Shown here: piece after piece, positions 15,757 to 24,898 of the stretch
Layout of the letters: each line of letters starts with the position of its first letter
How positions within the stretch are numbered: the stretch's first letter is position 1
NCBI GenBank assembly: GCA_027067785.1
Contig: JAMOVL010000033.1
Span: forward strand, 1 to 38,042
DNA length: 38,042 nt
DNA from: Desulfurococcales archaeon
Lineage (GTDB): Archaea > Thermoproteota > Thermoprotei_A > Sulfolobales > Desulfurococcaceae
Direction of reading: 5' to 3'
The notes under the pieces: generated by a model
Seen by the model: only the letters and a program-made list of their open reading frames with translations
Told to the model about the DNA's origin: nothing
The model's database searches: none
Position numbers and translations under genes: made by a program

Positions 15757-16857
15757 ATGAATAAGCAGTTGTTTATTTTGGCGGTATTTATCATTGTTTT
15801 CGCATTAATGATTCCAAGAGTCTATGCGATACCTGAGAGAAACACTGAGTATATTCCCGGCTCTATAGGAGTGTCTGACCTCTCTACTTTTATTAAGAGT
15901 TTAGAACAGCTGAAAAACTTGAATGATCCTGCTGTGAACATGTATATCCAAGAGATAGAGTCAAGCATTAATAATGGAGATTACACGAACGCAGATAAAT
16001 TATTAGCCGAGCTTCAATCCTATTTGAAAGAGAAATATGGAAACCTGTCAGAACTAGATCCTGGGCTCGCAAAAAACATAGCGTTTATAGAATCCGTCAA
16101 GGAAGTCAATGAGCGGGGAGCAATTGTAGATGTCTCAAAATACCTGAATAACCTTGCCAGCATCATAAAGGATCCTAATGAGCTTAAACAATTACTTGAT
16201 ATAGCGAAGAAACTCCGGAGCGGCATACCATTATCGGAGTCCGAAAAAACTCTCCTCGGCAAAATGCTTGAATCATTTAATATCAAGGAGGCTGAACCCG
16301 GGAAAATACCGTTGAACGAACTGAATAGTCTCCTAAACATGACTAATCCGGAAAACTTAGCTATACCTAAGATATCGGTACCTTCAGCAATGAATATATC
16401 TCTTCCATCCTCGAATCCATCGATGCCCGGCCTCGTATCGCTGGGTTCGCCAGGCCCGCTTCTTCTGCCTGCTATACCAGCAGAATATTTGGCACTGATA
16501 CTGATACCTGTTATAATAATATCTATTATCTACTTTACGAAGAAGCAATACTCATCATTGTACTTATCTATTAAGAAGAAATTAGCACGGACGATCGCAA
16601 CGACAATGTCCCGGATTAAACATGTAGATGACCCAGTGGCGAGGCTATACCGGCTGTGGCTGAGTCTTTCACGCACATTGGGATATCCTCGCTACTCATG
16701 GGAGACGCCTAGAGAGCATCTAGAAAAAATAAGAGATGAAATTCTAAGGAAACGCGGCACTATAGTGGTAAAGCTATACGAGATGAAATTCTACGGGTTC
16801 AAAGAGCTTAGGAGGGAAGATATAGAAAAAGCCATGAAAGAACTAGGGGCTGAATAA
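15757..16857 (+). CDS. Membrane-anchored protein with DUF4129-like C-terminal domain
   Basis: Signal peptide (residues about 1-25), a helical external region of some 190 residues, a Pro/Ser/Gly-rich linker (about 205-235), one transmembrane helix (about 240-262, EYLALILIPVIIISIIYF) and a cytoplasmic domain that includes LYRLWLSLSRTLGYPRYSWETPREHLEKI. This last part matches the DUF4129-type domain found next to MoxR and DUF58 genes in many prokaryotes. ATG 15757 is preferred over TTG 15754; GGTG is at 15743. It opens the seven-gene MoxR locus and is followed one base later by the DUF4350-like gene. Confidence 0.72.
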   Translation: MNKQLFILAVFIIVFALMIPRVYAIPERNTEYIPGSIGVSDLSTFIKSLEQLKNLNDPAVNMYIQEIESSINNGDYTNADKLLAELQSYLKEKYGNLSELDPGLAKNIAFIESVKEVNERGAIVDVSKYLNNLASIIKDPNELKQLLDIAKKLRSGIPLSESEKTLLGKMLESFNIKEAEPGKIPLNELNSLLNMTNPENLAIPKISVPSAMNISLPSSNPSMPGLVSLGSPGPLLLPAIPAEYLALILIPVIIISIIYFTKKQYSSLYLSIKKKLARTIATTMSRIKHVDDPVARLYRLWLSLSRTLGYPRYSWETPREHLEKIRDEILRKRGTIVVKLYEMKFYGFKELRREDIEKAMKELGAE

Positions 16858-16858
16858 C

Positions 16859-18295
16859 ATGAGGATGAAACTAGTGATAGTTATTCTAGCAGTAATAGGG
16901 ATAATAGCATGCTTCTATGTACCAGCGAAAATAATAGAGGTTGCAACATCGTTCTATATGAACACTGCAAGTCCATATTCTATAGGATGGATGGGTACTA
17001 GCATACTATATAACAAGCTTCAAGAAGATAACTTTACAGTCTATGTAGCTGAGGACAGACATCAGCTCCTTCAAGCCTTGAATAAAGGAGGCACTATTCT
17101 CATAATCGCCCCCGATCACCCTATCCCCTACGACTTAGCAGACACAATTTTTAATTCATGGATAAATGGTAAAGCAAACATAATAGTTTTCGATGAGAAC
17201 ACTACTTCAGACCCTCTATTACGTAAATACGGTATATACATTGATGGAAGAGCACTCCTCTATCCAGGCTTATCACAGACTCAGGGCTTCCCTCCGGCTG
17301 AAATTATAGAGGTGAACGGATCTAGAGTACTAGCTAGGCTTAACTGGGCCAGTTTTCTTATACCGAAAAATGTTACCAGCATAGTTTCAAAATACGCTTT
17401 TATCAGGAACGCCCGGATAATAGGTAAAGCTCTAGGAATAATTGATCTAAATGATAACGGTAAAATTGATCCTAACGAGGGCGCCATGAGCACATATCCA
17501 GTGGGAGCAATTATTACGGGCAGCTCTGGTAGAACCCTGTTCGTATTCACCGATAGCTATCCGGTTCTTAATGCTGCTTTCCAAATGAACTATAGTCTTA
17601 CTCGTGTAATGCTACAATATATAGAGAAGATATCAAATACTACAAGTTCGAAAACAATAATCATTCCTAACTTTCTGTATAACAGGGATTATTATAGGCT
17701 CAAAGTACCATTTCACCCTGCATTACTTCTCGTATATGCGGCTAAGTACACATCAATCGCTGATAATTATTTCGAGCATATTTTAGCAACATCAATATAT
17801 GTTAAAACAGGAATCGCTATGCTTATTCTATTATTAGCGGTTCTCGTGTTCATCAAGATATTCGGCGGTATAAAAAGAGAAGATCTAGAGCCTACTCCTC
17901 GTAGAGAACTAGTCTCTATGATAGAGATAATGGGGCCCTCGACTGAGGCTATGAAAGGGCGTGAGAAAGATATTGTTGTAAGTATATGGAAGTTTATTAA
18001 TGATGTATACTACACATTGTTTGATATCCATTTAGATGATATAGTGAAAGATCCGGCTATAATCCCTGATATTGCTAGAAGACTGGGAATCGATGAAGAG
18101 AAGTTTAAAATGTATTTGTATAAAATGTACAGGATATATATGAAAGCCCTAGGTAAAACTAAATTCCCAATAATATTAAACTGGAGATCAACTCTCAAGA
18201 GGTTTATTAATATGGGCGAAATGCTTCTAGAGCCTACTGGTTATACGCTTATTAGGAGGAAAGGTTACCGTGACGTCGCATATCTCATTAAATAA
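16859..18295 (+). CDS. DUF4350-like membrane protein with EF-hand-like calcium loop
   Basis: An N-terminal transmembrane helix (about 5-28) is followed by a large external domain with a Rossmann-like start (YSIGWMGTSILYNKL, GGTILIIAPDHPI), typical of DUF4350. Near residues 196-207 sits DLNDNGKIDPNE, an exact EF-hand/dockerin-type loop. A second transmembrane helix (about 314-335) leads to a cytoplasmic helical domain of about 140 residues. In other organisms DUF4350 proteins accompany MoxR, DUF58 and DUF4129 proteins. The external loop suggests calcium-stabilised contact with the envelope. The 3' end overlaps moxR by 26 bases. Confidence 0.72.
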   Translation: MRMKLVIVILAVIGIIACFYVPAKIIEVATSFYMNTASPYSIGWMGTSILYNKLQEDNFTVYVAEDRHQLLQALNKGGTILIIAPDHPIPYDLADTIFNSWINGKANIIVFDENTTSDPLLRKYGIYIDGRALLYPGLSQTQGFPPAEIIEVNGSRVLARLNWASFLIPKNVTSIVSKYAFIRNARIIGKALGIIDLNDNGKIDPNEGAMSTYPVGAIITGSSGRTLFVFTDSYPVLNAAFQMNYSLTRVMLQYIEKISNTTSSKTIIIPNFLYNRDYYRLKVPFHPALLLVYAAKYTSIADNYFEHILATSIYVKTGIAMLILLLAVLVFIKIFGGIKREDLEPTPRRELVSMIEIMGPSTEAMKGREKDIVVSIWKFINDVYYTLFDIHLDDIVKDPAIIPDIARRLGIDEEKFKMYLYKMYRIYMKALGKTKFPIILNWRSTLKRFINMGEMLLEPTGYTLIRRKGYRDVAYLIK

Positions 18296-19244
18296 TATTG
18301 ATCCCGGCTTCGCCCGCCAAGTATCAGAACAGATACTTGGCGAAGCGGGAAAGGTAATCGTCGGTAAGAAAGATGTACTGAGATACATCCTCATATCAAT
18401 GTATGTAGGAGGACACATACTCCTAGAAGGCGTACCCGGCGTCGCAAAGACCTTAATAGCGAAAACTATTGCAAGAACAGTCAATTTGTCGTATTCAAGA
18501 ATACAGGCAACACCTGACCTCCTGCCGAGCGATATTATTGGAACTCTTGTATACGATCCACGTACTAATGACTTCAAGCCACGTAAAGGCCCGATCTTCG
18601 CTAATATAGTCTTATTCGACGAGATAAACCGTGCAAGCCCCAGAACACAGTCCGCATTGCTCGAAGCAATGCAAGAAAAGCAAGTCACTATAGAAGGTAT
18701 AACATATAAGTTGCCGGAGCCTTTCATAGTGATCGCTACAATGAACCCTATCGAAATGGAAGGTACATTCCCGTTACCCGAGGCGCAACTTGACAGGTTT
18801 CTATTAAAAGTCATAGTCGATTATCCATCTAGAGAGGAGAGCAGAGAGATCCTTAAAAGAATACACTTGATCGAAGAATTTGGCGTAAAATCCGTGGCTT
18901 CGGGCGCAGACATACAGAGGATTAAGGGTATGATTAAACAGGTCAAAATAAGTGATGATCTCATAACCTATATTATAGATCTCGTTGAAGCTACACGTGA
19001 ACACCCACATGTAAGGCTCGGTGGCTCTCCAAGAGCTATGATCAGCTTATTGTTAACTAGCAAAGCCAATGCTTTAATAGAAGGAAGAGACTATGTCATA
19101 CCTGACGATATCAAGTTTGTTGCAAAACCTGTTCTACGGCATAGGATAATATTGAAGCCTGAGGCAGAATTCGAAGGTATAACACCTGACCAGGTAATAG
19201 ATAATATATTACAGAAAGTCCCAGTCCCAACGCCAGGTGTATGA
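18270..19244 (+). CDS. moxR: MoxR-family AAA+ ATPase
   Basis: Chaperone-like AAA+ ATPase that activates or assembles partner proteins, often with a metal-binding or vWA domain partner. Walker A is EGVPGVAKT, Walker B IVLFDEINR, sensor I ATMNP, and the family signature ASPRTQSALLEAMQE is complete; the C-terminal lid has LGGSPRA. Length 324 is normal. GTG at 18270 lies inside the upstream gene, behind a GGAGGAAAGG ribosome binding site. The stop overlaps the DUF58 start (ATGA), the usual sign of a MoxR-DUF58 pair. Confidence 0.93.
   Translation: MTSHISLNNIDPGFARQVSEQILGEAGKVIVGKKDVLRYILISMYVGGHILLEGVPGVAKTLIAKTIARTVNLSYSRIQATPDLLPSDIIGTLVYDPRTNDFKPRKGPIFANIVLFDEINRASPRTQSALLEAMQEKQVTIEGITYKLPEPFIVIATMNPIEMEGTFPLPEAQLDRFLLKVIVDYPSREESREILKRIHLIEEFGVKSVASGADIQRIKGMIKQVKISDDLITYIIDLVEATREHPHVRLGGSPRAMISLLLTSKANALIEGRDYVIPDDIKFVAKPVLRHRIILKPEAEFEGITPDQVIDNILQKVPVPTPGV
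18315..18342. repeat. Perfect inverted repeat at the 5' end of moxR
   Basis: CGCCAAGTATC (18315-18325) and GATACTTGGCG (18332-18342) form a perfect 11-bp inverted repeat with a six-base loop. A second, competing repeat GCTTCGC/GCGAAGC (18307-18313 / 18340-18346) overlaps it. The repeat lies in codons 16-25 of moxR, about 45 bases into the gene. It could be an mRNA hairpin that tunes translation or stability, or a protein-binding site. Confidence 0.5.
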
Positions 19245-20593
19245 CCAAATTGGAGGAAACAGGGGTTAAAGCTACTTCGAGGTTTTTAGGATTAATATTC
19301 ATAATGGGTCTACTCGTATCCCTAGAGCTGATATTCCATAAGAGGATTTCTGATTTCACCATCTATACTATCGCAGGAATAATAGGTTACGTGATGGCTA
19401 TGAGAATAATTTTAGAGCTAAGCCTTAGGCAGGCATACCTTATAAGAGCGAAAAGAGTCTTCCTTGACCCATTAATTGAGAACACCAATGTGAAAACGAA
19501 GCTTATAGTTAGAAACGATGGCCCTATACCGATATTCTATGTCACGGTAAACGATCTTTATCCGGAGCTGTTCAGGAAAGTATCAGGACATAGCAAAGCC
19601 ACGTGTATGCTAATACCTAAAAGCGGTGTAGAGCTGAACTATACGATAAGACCTGTTTTAGGTAAACACAGGTATGGCGGTGTAGAGCTAGTAATAAGAG
19701 ACCCAGCCGGTCTCTTTAACTATAAGCTTGTTCTAAAGACAGAACAGGATATTGTTCGCGTCAAACCGAAGCCTCTACCCATACCGAAAAGTATCGCCTA
19801 CCCAATAGCATCGAGGAGCCTCGGCCTTGGACGTTCGAGAATAAGAGGTATAGGCCAAGAATTCATGACGCTAAGAGAATATGTGCCAGGAGATGATTAC
19901 AGGTTTATAGATTGGAAGAGCTATGCTAGACTACGCAAGTTATATGTTAAAGAATTTGAGAAAGAAGCTTCACTCAGCCTTGTAGTTATAATAGATGCTT
20001 CAAGAGAGATGATGAAAGGAATTATGGGTACTACAGCGATAGAATACGTGGCCAGAGCTACAGCCGGAATAGCTAAGAATGTTCTCCACAGAGGCGACTG
20101 GATAAGCGTGGCTATTAGAAGCGAAGAATATTTTTCCTCAGGTTATGGGAGAGGAAGACATCACTTGTATAGAATATTGAGCGTCATATCCAGTATTGGA
20201 TGGAGCAACAATAAGCCGCGGATCAGTCTGAGTAATGTAGTCTTTAACGAGATAAGAAAGATACCTAGGAGAACTAAAACAATATTCATACTATTCACGA
20301 TCCTTGAAAACCAGAAACAAGCTGAGGAAATAATATCAATAGCAAATACACTACGACAACAACGCCACATATTCATGGTTATTCAGCCTGTGCCTGAACT
20401 ATTTGAGATCAAAAAGTTCAAAGGAGCAGAGGCAGGACTATATCTAGCATTAATGCGTGAACGTATCATGCGTTCCAAAAAGCTGAGTGAACACCTTATT
20501 AGGAATGGTATTAGAACAGTTAATGTCGGTCCAGACGACCTACTTCCTATGACTCTTAAACTGATAGACAGTTTACGTACAGGTGTTATCTAA
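19241..20593 (+). CDS. DUF58 family protein
   Basis: Partner of MoxR. Two N-terminal membrane helices (about 14-35 and 40-60) are followed by a beta-sandwich-like domain (about 75-175) and the DUF58 core GQEFMTLREYVPGDDYRFIDWKSYARLRKLYVKEFEKE near 205-245; a vWA-like domain follows, with VVIIDASREMM in place of a full DxSxS metal site. The reduced metal motif suggests protein binding rather than strong cation binding. The 4-base overlap with moxR and the 1-base overlap with the next gene suggest coupled translation. Confidence 0.88.
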   Translation: MTKLEETGVKATSRFLGLIFIMGLLVSLELIFHKRISDFTIYTIAGIIGYVMAMRIILELSLRQAYLIRAKRVFLDPLIENTNVKTKLIVRNDGPIPIFYVTVNDLYPELFRKVSGHSKATCMLIPKSGVELNYTIRPVLGKHRYGGVELVIRDPAGLFNYKLVLKTEQDIVRVKPKPLPIPKSIAYPIASRSLGLGRSRIRGIGQEFMTLREYVPGDDYRFIDWKSYARLRKLYVKEFEKEASLSLVVIIDASREMMKGIMGTTAIEYVARATAGIAKNVLHRGDWISVAIRSEEYFSSGYGRGRHHLYRILSVISSIGWSNNKPRISLSNVVFNEIRKIPRRTKTIFILFTILENQKQAEEIISIANTLRQQRHIFMVIQPVPELFEIKKFKGAEAGLYLALMRERIMRSKKLSEHLIRNGIRTVNVGPDDLLPMTLKLIDSLRTGVI

Positions 20594-21834
20594 TGCTAAG
20601 TCGACCAATGATATCGTCTGATAAACTCTATGTTTTGAGAGTAGTGATAATATATACAGTTATAAACCTGTATCCCCTTTACTCAATCATATCGTCAGAA
20701 ATGAACATATCTGACACTTATATAAGACTGGCATTAATTGCTTCATCGATTATATGGTTCTTTGGTGTTATTAAGGCCAACCCAGTACCCTTGATAATAT
20801 ATTATGTGTTCAATGGATTAGTACTCAACATCCTAATGCCTGTAGAGAGACCATATGTTATGATGACCCTGATCTATAGTCTGCTCGCAATACACACTGA
20901 TTTCATAGTGAGGTATGTCGCCGGCCTTGGAACGAGAAAACACCATATCAGGATATCCTACCTCATATTAACACTTGTATTATTCGTTGTTTTAGCAGGA
21001 ATGTTTATACTATCAAGCATTGGCATATCCATGATGCTCAATAGCTATATTGAATCGATAGTCTCATATTCTGTTAACATCTTTAAGGTGTTTTTCCAGG
21101 AAATAATAATGACACGAATAGGATCCATAATTCTCTTCTTCATAATAATGGGCCTGCTCTATATTCTCCTAAACGACTACATAGGATCCCTAATATCTGA
21201 TCTTATACTTCTTAATCCCGAATTTGTAGAGGAACGTGTAAAGAATATCATATCATATGAAGCTAGTCAATTATTAGCTGGCAAGGATCCCATTGTAAAC
21301 CTCTATAAACGCTCATCGCTTTTCATTATAGGTCTTTTAATTTTCGTTGGGCTTGCACCACTTTATAACATATATATTGAATTCTTCAATAACGAATGGT
21401 ATGGATATGCGATAAGTTTTGCTGTCTGGTCTGTATTATCTTGGGGAATATATAGGGCTTTCACAAACTATGTAGAGGGTGCTCTCGTACGTTTAAAACT
21501 GAAAGATCCAGTTGAAGAAGCAAGGAGACTTGCTAGCGGAAGAGCAGGATTGATCATATCATTAGTATTACTGATAGGTTACATAGCACTAGTCATATAC
21601 ATTCATAGTAATCCTGTCATAATGTTTGAAAGAGCGATTATGAGTCCTATTACACAGCACTTACCGCCCGCGAATACGTTACCACTAACATATATGAATA
21701 AGGTTTATTATTATACAAATTTATTTTCAAACACCTTAGTTAAATATACGTATAGTTATGTAGAACAAGTAGGGCAGATATATTTGAAGCTGATGTACTT
21801 GATAAAGTACTTGATAAACATCTTCTGGGGATAA
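20593..21834 (+). CDS. Polytopic membrane protein of the MoxR locus
   Basis: 413 residues with about nine hydrophobic segments, arranged as four or five near the N-terminus (from VLRVVIIYTVINLYPLYSII), a long soluble loop around EERVKNIISYEASQLLAGKD, and three or four towards the C-terminus (LFIIGLLIFVGLAP, GLIISLVLLIGYIALVIYI). No transporter signature is recognised. Start ATG overlaps the DUF58 stop by one base. Position and coupling suggest it is the membrane platform for the complex handled by MoxR and DUF58. Confidence 0.7.
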   Translation: MLSRPMISSDKLYVLRVVIIYTVINLYPLYSIISSEMNISDTYIRLALIASSIIWFFGVIKANPVPLIIYYVFNGLVLNILMPVERPYVMMTLIYSLLAIHTDFIVRYVAGLGTRKHHIRISYLILTLVLFVVLAGMFILSSIGISMMLNSYIESIVSYSVNIFKVFFQEIIMTRIGSIILFFIIMGLLYILLNDYIGSLISDLILLNPEFVEERVKNIISYEASQLLAGKDPIVNLYKRSSLFIIGLLIFVGLAPLYNIYIEFFNNEWYGYAISFAVWSVLSWGIYRAFTNYVEGALVRLKLKDPVEEARRLASGRAGLIISLVLLIGYIALVIYIHSNPVIMFERAIMSPITQHLPPANTLPLTYMNKVYYYTNLFSNTLVKYTYSYVEQVGQIYLKLMYLIKYLINIFWG

Positions 21835-21837
21835 AAC

Positions 21838-22059
21838 ATGGTCAGAGCACGTGACGTCGTAACCCCTATCATAGGATTCATACTTGTAGGTTTCAGTATC
21901 TACGTATTTCTATCAGCATTAAGGCTAATGATTATACGTGATGTCCCAAGCAGCTTATTGGCTACATTGATAGGCTTCGTTTCTCTGAGCGGAGGCATAA
22001 CGATGATACGTACATGGAGTCTGACTAGATATCTCGAGGAAAAGAAAGAGGAGAAATAG
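21838..22059 (+). CDS. Small two-helix membrane protein of the MoxR locus
   Basis: 73 residues with two hydrophobic helices (VVTPIIGFILVGFSIYVFLS, then SSLLATLIGFVSLSGGITMI) and a charged cytoplasmic tail (RYLEEKKEEK). It begins three bases after the previous stop. A small subunit or stabiliser of the neighbouring membrane protein is the simplest reading. No family recognised. Confidence 0.65.
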   Translation: MVRARDVVTPIIGFILVGFSIYVFLSALRLMIIRDVPSSLLATLIGFVSLSGGITMIRTWSLTRYLEEKKEEK

Positions 22060-22130
22060 TCAGCCAGGGGTTCACTACGCACATCACACCCCTATGGTAG
22101 GGGTGCTCGCCAGCGGCAGGGCCTCTTCAT
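22060..22130 (-). ncRNA. Weak C/D-box-like RNA candidate antisense to the MoxR operon
   Basis: On the minus strand: C-like ATGAAGA (22130-22124, one mismatch), ten bases, D'-like CTGG (22113-22110), an 8-bp hairpin (CACCCCTA/TAGGGGTG, 22087-22105), C' TGATGTG (22086-22080), a 16-base spacer and box D CTGA (22063-22060). It starts right after the stop codon of the small membrane gene and is transcribed against the operon. It shares GTGATGTG with the two candidates near 7.8 kb. The degenerate C and D' boxes and missing terminal stem make this tentative; the hairpin alone could be an operon-internal processing or stop site. Confidence 0.28.
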
Positions 22131-22205
22131 ACCAGTGTAAAATATTAGTGCGGGAACTCTAATTTTTAACTCACATAATACCAGTTTAAAGTTAGGTGGA
22201 GTACT

Positions 22206-23264
22206 ATGGTTAGCGGCGAGCTACTGCAGTTCATGTCTCGAAGCATTAGCGGCGACATGATATATACTTCGGCAACCCCTAATACTCAGTTAGGCGGTTT
22301 TCACCCATCCAGAGAAACCATTCCCTTAAGCCTTGTTCATCCTAAAAATGCTGAGCTAGAATATGCATTGCTCGAAATAGGAGTCATCGTCCCACGTCCT
22401 GATGTCCACTGGAGAGTAAAGGTTAATGGAATATCCGTTACAAAAGAGTTCAAACCACATGTGATCGCTGAGCTCAAAACAGGATTATTCGCTAAACTAG
22501 TCTATGACATAACAAGCATACTTAAAACTCCTGAAGGCTTAAGGAGAAGGAGGGTTAATGTAACCTTCAAGCAAGACGGCGGCGAACACATAACCATTGA
22601 TCACTTAGGCGTGCTAGCCCTGTACAAAAGCGATGAAGCATATACTGATCTACTATATCTTAGCGGTGCCTTAGGACTCGAGCCAGGAGAAGAATATGTT
22701 TCTGAGCTAAAATACCCTGGTTCTTCAGGAATATTTAGGAGCACGATCTTTCTACCGAGCAAGTATGCTAAAGGCACTGTAATAATTAATGATAAAGTAT
22801 CAATACCAGTCGAGGGCTTCCAAGGATACGACGAAATAGTCTCTGAGCTAAAAGAATTACCTGATAAAAGCACTATCCGCATAATTCACGAAGAAACACA
22901 AACTCAATACTTTCCAAAAGAAATGAGAGTTTCGAATATCCTCATATACAATACAAGGTATAAGCTGACAAAAATCGATGTCATCGACGTATCTTACGAG
23001 AAAAAAGGCGAAGAAGAAATAGATTTCATTGTTAAACTAGCCAATAGTGGTGAAACAAAGCCAGATATGAACATGGTCGTGATAATGTATTTAGGAAACG
23101 TTGCAGCTAGAAAGATATTTCACCCAATAGAACCTGGCCAGGAGCGCGAACTCAAGATATCGACGAAACTACCTAAAGGAGAATATGATGTTGTAGTACG
23201 TACAATATGGAGAAAACTATCTAAGACATGGTTTGAAGATAGAAAGATCAAAGTTAAAGTCTGA
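22206..23264 (+). CDS. Beta-rich protein at the end of the MoxR locus
   Basis: A 352-residue protein with no signal peptide or membrane helix, mostly beta strands. It starts with an N-terminal segment (SRSISGDMIYTSATP) and has a galactose-binding- or jelly-roll-like middle (about 45-140), a second sandwich, and a C-terminal domain (about 255-352) with the pattern of CARDB/Ig-like modules (DFIVKLANSGETKPDMNMVV, IEPGQERELKISTKL). ATG 22206 has GGTGG about eight bases upstream. Lack of an export signal suggests a cytoplasmic partner or client of MoxR. It is separated from the rest of the operon by 146 bases. Family not recognised. Confidence 0.65.
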   Translation: MVSGELLQFMSRSISGDMIYTSATPNTQLGGFHPSRETIPLSLVHPKNAELEYALLEIGVIVPRPDVHWRVKVNGISVTKEFKPHVIAELKTGLFAKLVYDITSILKTPEGLRRRRVNVTFKQDGGEHITIDHLGVLALYKSDEAYTDLLYLSGALGLEPGEEYVSELKYPGSSGIFRSTIFLPSKYAKGTVIINDKVSIPVEGFQGYDEIVSELKELPDKSTIRIIHEETQTQYFPKEMRVSNILIYNTRYKLTKIDVIDVSYEKKGEEEIDFIVKLANSGETKPDMNMVVIMYLGNVAARKIFHPIEPGQERELKISTKLPKGEYDVVVRTIWRKLSKTWFEDRKIKVKV

Positions 23265-23273
23265 GAACATTCC

Positions 23274-24098
23274 TCAGACATAAACAATCTCTATACCATT
23301 TATGCTTGCAAACTTCTCTATAATACTACGGTGTTCCCTTCTCGTACCCTTCTTTTCGACAACGATCGCTTCTGGCTTTGGAACGGTTTTGTTAATCATC
23401 ATTTTCAGTGTTTTAGATGAAAGATAAGGTAAAGCATACTTAGCCATGATATGCCCGTAAGTATATTTTTGCTGAAGAGCTAGTTTGGTGTGTTTCCTAG
23501 GATAATGTCCCCCACCAATTCCTATCACGACACGTGTTTTCAATGGACCTTTCTCCACTAGTTCTACAACTGCCAAACCTACGACTTCATGGTTTTGCGG
23601 CTGTTTCCATTCCTCGATCGAGCTACCAATCTCGACAAAGCAAAGGGGTTTCGAAACTTCTGTTGGGCCGTGATGTGTTGCTTCATAGCTGACCTCGTAT
23701 TCCTCGCATCTGGATCTTTCTTCACAATAGTGTTTAAGCGATACAAGCAATCTATGTGATGCCATCGAGAACGCTGGAGCAAGGCTTTCGGGCTTACCGC
23801 CATACGGTGCTTCGGGTCCATAGTTTCCCGTATGATGTGTAGTGTAGCTTTTAACTCGTTTAGCGCTAGAATGCCTTGACAAAACAATGTATCCATCCAC
23901 AAACCCGATCCTTTGATCTAGGAAGTCGAAGTTAATTGTATCCTCTTTGAATCCTGCTAGTACAAATGCTTTGTATTCGAAGCATTCAACAGCACCCATC
24001 ACGGTCTCTCCACATCTATCTAGATGATAGTATGCTCTAATCCAGTCTGCAATGCCTTTTCCCGCTGGATCATTTACGCTATACACTAAGGCATACAT
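23274..24098 (-). CDS. dtdA: D-aminoacyl-tRNA deacylase (archaeal DTD2 type)
   Basis: Removes D-amino acids wrongly attached to tRNA, keeping D-residues out of proteins. The archaeal/plant family signature is present: SVNDPAGKGIADW at the start, THHGPTEVSKP near residues 138-148, GGGHYPRKHTKLALQQKYTYGHIMAKYAL near 205-233. Length 274 matches the family. It converges on the MoxR locus and is divergent from taw3, with a 107-base gap that holds their start regions. Neighbouring genes are also tRNA-directed. Confidence 0.93.
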   Translation of the reverse strand: MYALVYSVNDPAGKGIADWIRAYYHLDRCGETVMGAVECFEYKAFVLAGFKEDTINFDFLDQRIGFVDGYIVLSRHSSAKRVKSYTTHHTGNYGPEAPYGGKPESLAPAFSMASHRLLVSLKHYCEERSRCEEYEVSYEATHHGPTEVSKPLCFVEIGSSIEEWKQPQNHEVVGLAVVELVEKGPLKTRVVIGIGGGHYPRKHTKLALQQKYTYGHIMAKYALPYLSSKTLKMMINKTVPKPEAIVVEKKGTRREHRSIIEKFASINGIEIVYV

Positions 24099-24205
24099 TT
24101 TCCGGATTCACCACAACAAACATGTATTATCTCTCGATGAAACTATAGAATAGGTAATCGGATTATTTAGTGATATGTTGAAATCAAGGCTTCCGAGATG
24201 ATAGC

Positions 24206-24898
24206 ATGCCGAGTATCAATAAGAGTGTGTGGCGGAGGCGTAAGCTCGAGTTCTGGGACAGGCTATGGGAGGATCTCGAAATAGGGTATCTAGACGAGGA
24301 TCTTCTACCAGTGCTTATCTATTTCTACACTGATAAGGAAATCCACACGTTAAGTAGCTGTAGTGGTAGAATAATACTGGCAGACTCTACATTTCCATGG
24401 AGCCGTGAAGAATCAAGTGTTGTATATAAGAAACATTCGCCTATCGATGTAAGCGAGATATTAGGGATAATAAAGAAACCCTCCGTCAGACGCTTATGGC
24501 TGAATGTTACGGGGCCAATAATACATGTCTCAACAACCAACATAGATACGGCAGATAAAATACTCGCAATTGCCAGGAATGCTGGTATGAAGCATAGCGG
24601 TATATTGTCGATATCGGAGAACAAAGGAATTATACTAGAACTAACAACTGGTGTTAAACTCACGCATCTATTACGAAGCAGAGACGAACTAGTAACCGAT
24701 ATAGCCAAGCTAGACAAACTGGTTGAGATCGCTAATCAAGTGCTTTATGAGGGCAAAAGAATTCTCTGCAGATTGTTTGTTGATCTCAGAGAAAACATGC
24801 CTTTTACACCCGATGAAACGATCATAGATGATCTCCGACGCCGTGGTCTCACTCCGGAAAATCTATCTCCTCCAAGTTATTGTCGAGAACTCTTGTGA
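24206..24898 (+). CDS. taw3: tRNA wybutosine-synthesis methyltransferase Taw3/TYW3
   Basis: Methylates the wyosine precursor at position 37 of tRNA-Phe. TYW3 hallmarks are visible: an N-terminal basic helix RRRKLEFWDRL, SSCSGRI near residues 51-57, LWLNVTGPIIHVS, and AGMKHSGI near 127-134. The length of 230 is normal. The last 50 bases run convergently into thiI. Other wybutosine genes are not in the window. Confidence 0.92.
   Translation: MPSINKSVWRRRKLEFWDRLWEDLEIGYLDEDLLPVLIYFYTDKEIHTLSSCSGRIILADSTFPWSREESSVVYKKHSPIDVSEILGIIKKPSVRRLWLNVTGPIIHVSTTNIDTADKILAIARNAGMKHSGILSISENKGIILELTTGVKLTHLLRSRDELVTDIAKLDKLVEIANQVLYEGKRILCRLFVDLRENMPFTPDETIIDDLRRRGLTPENLSPPSYCRELL

Noticed and set aside
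23667-23695. C/D-like GTGATGTG, 12 bases, CTGA on the plus strand
   Set aside because: It lies inside dtdA, opposite the conserved protein motif THHGPTEV, which explains the bases. No terminal stem or second box pair.
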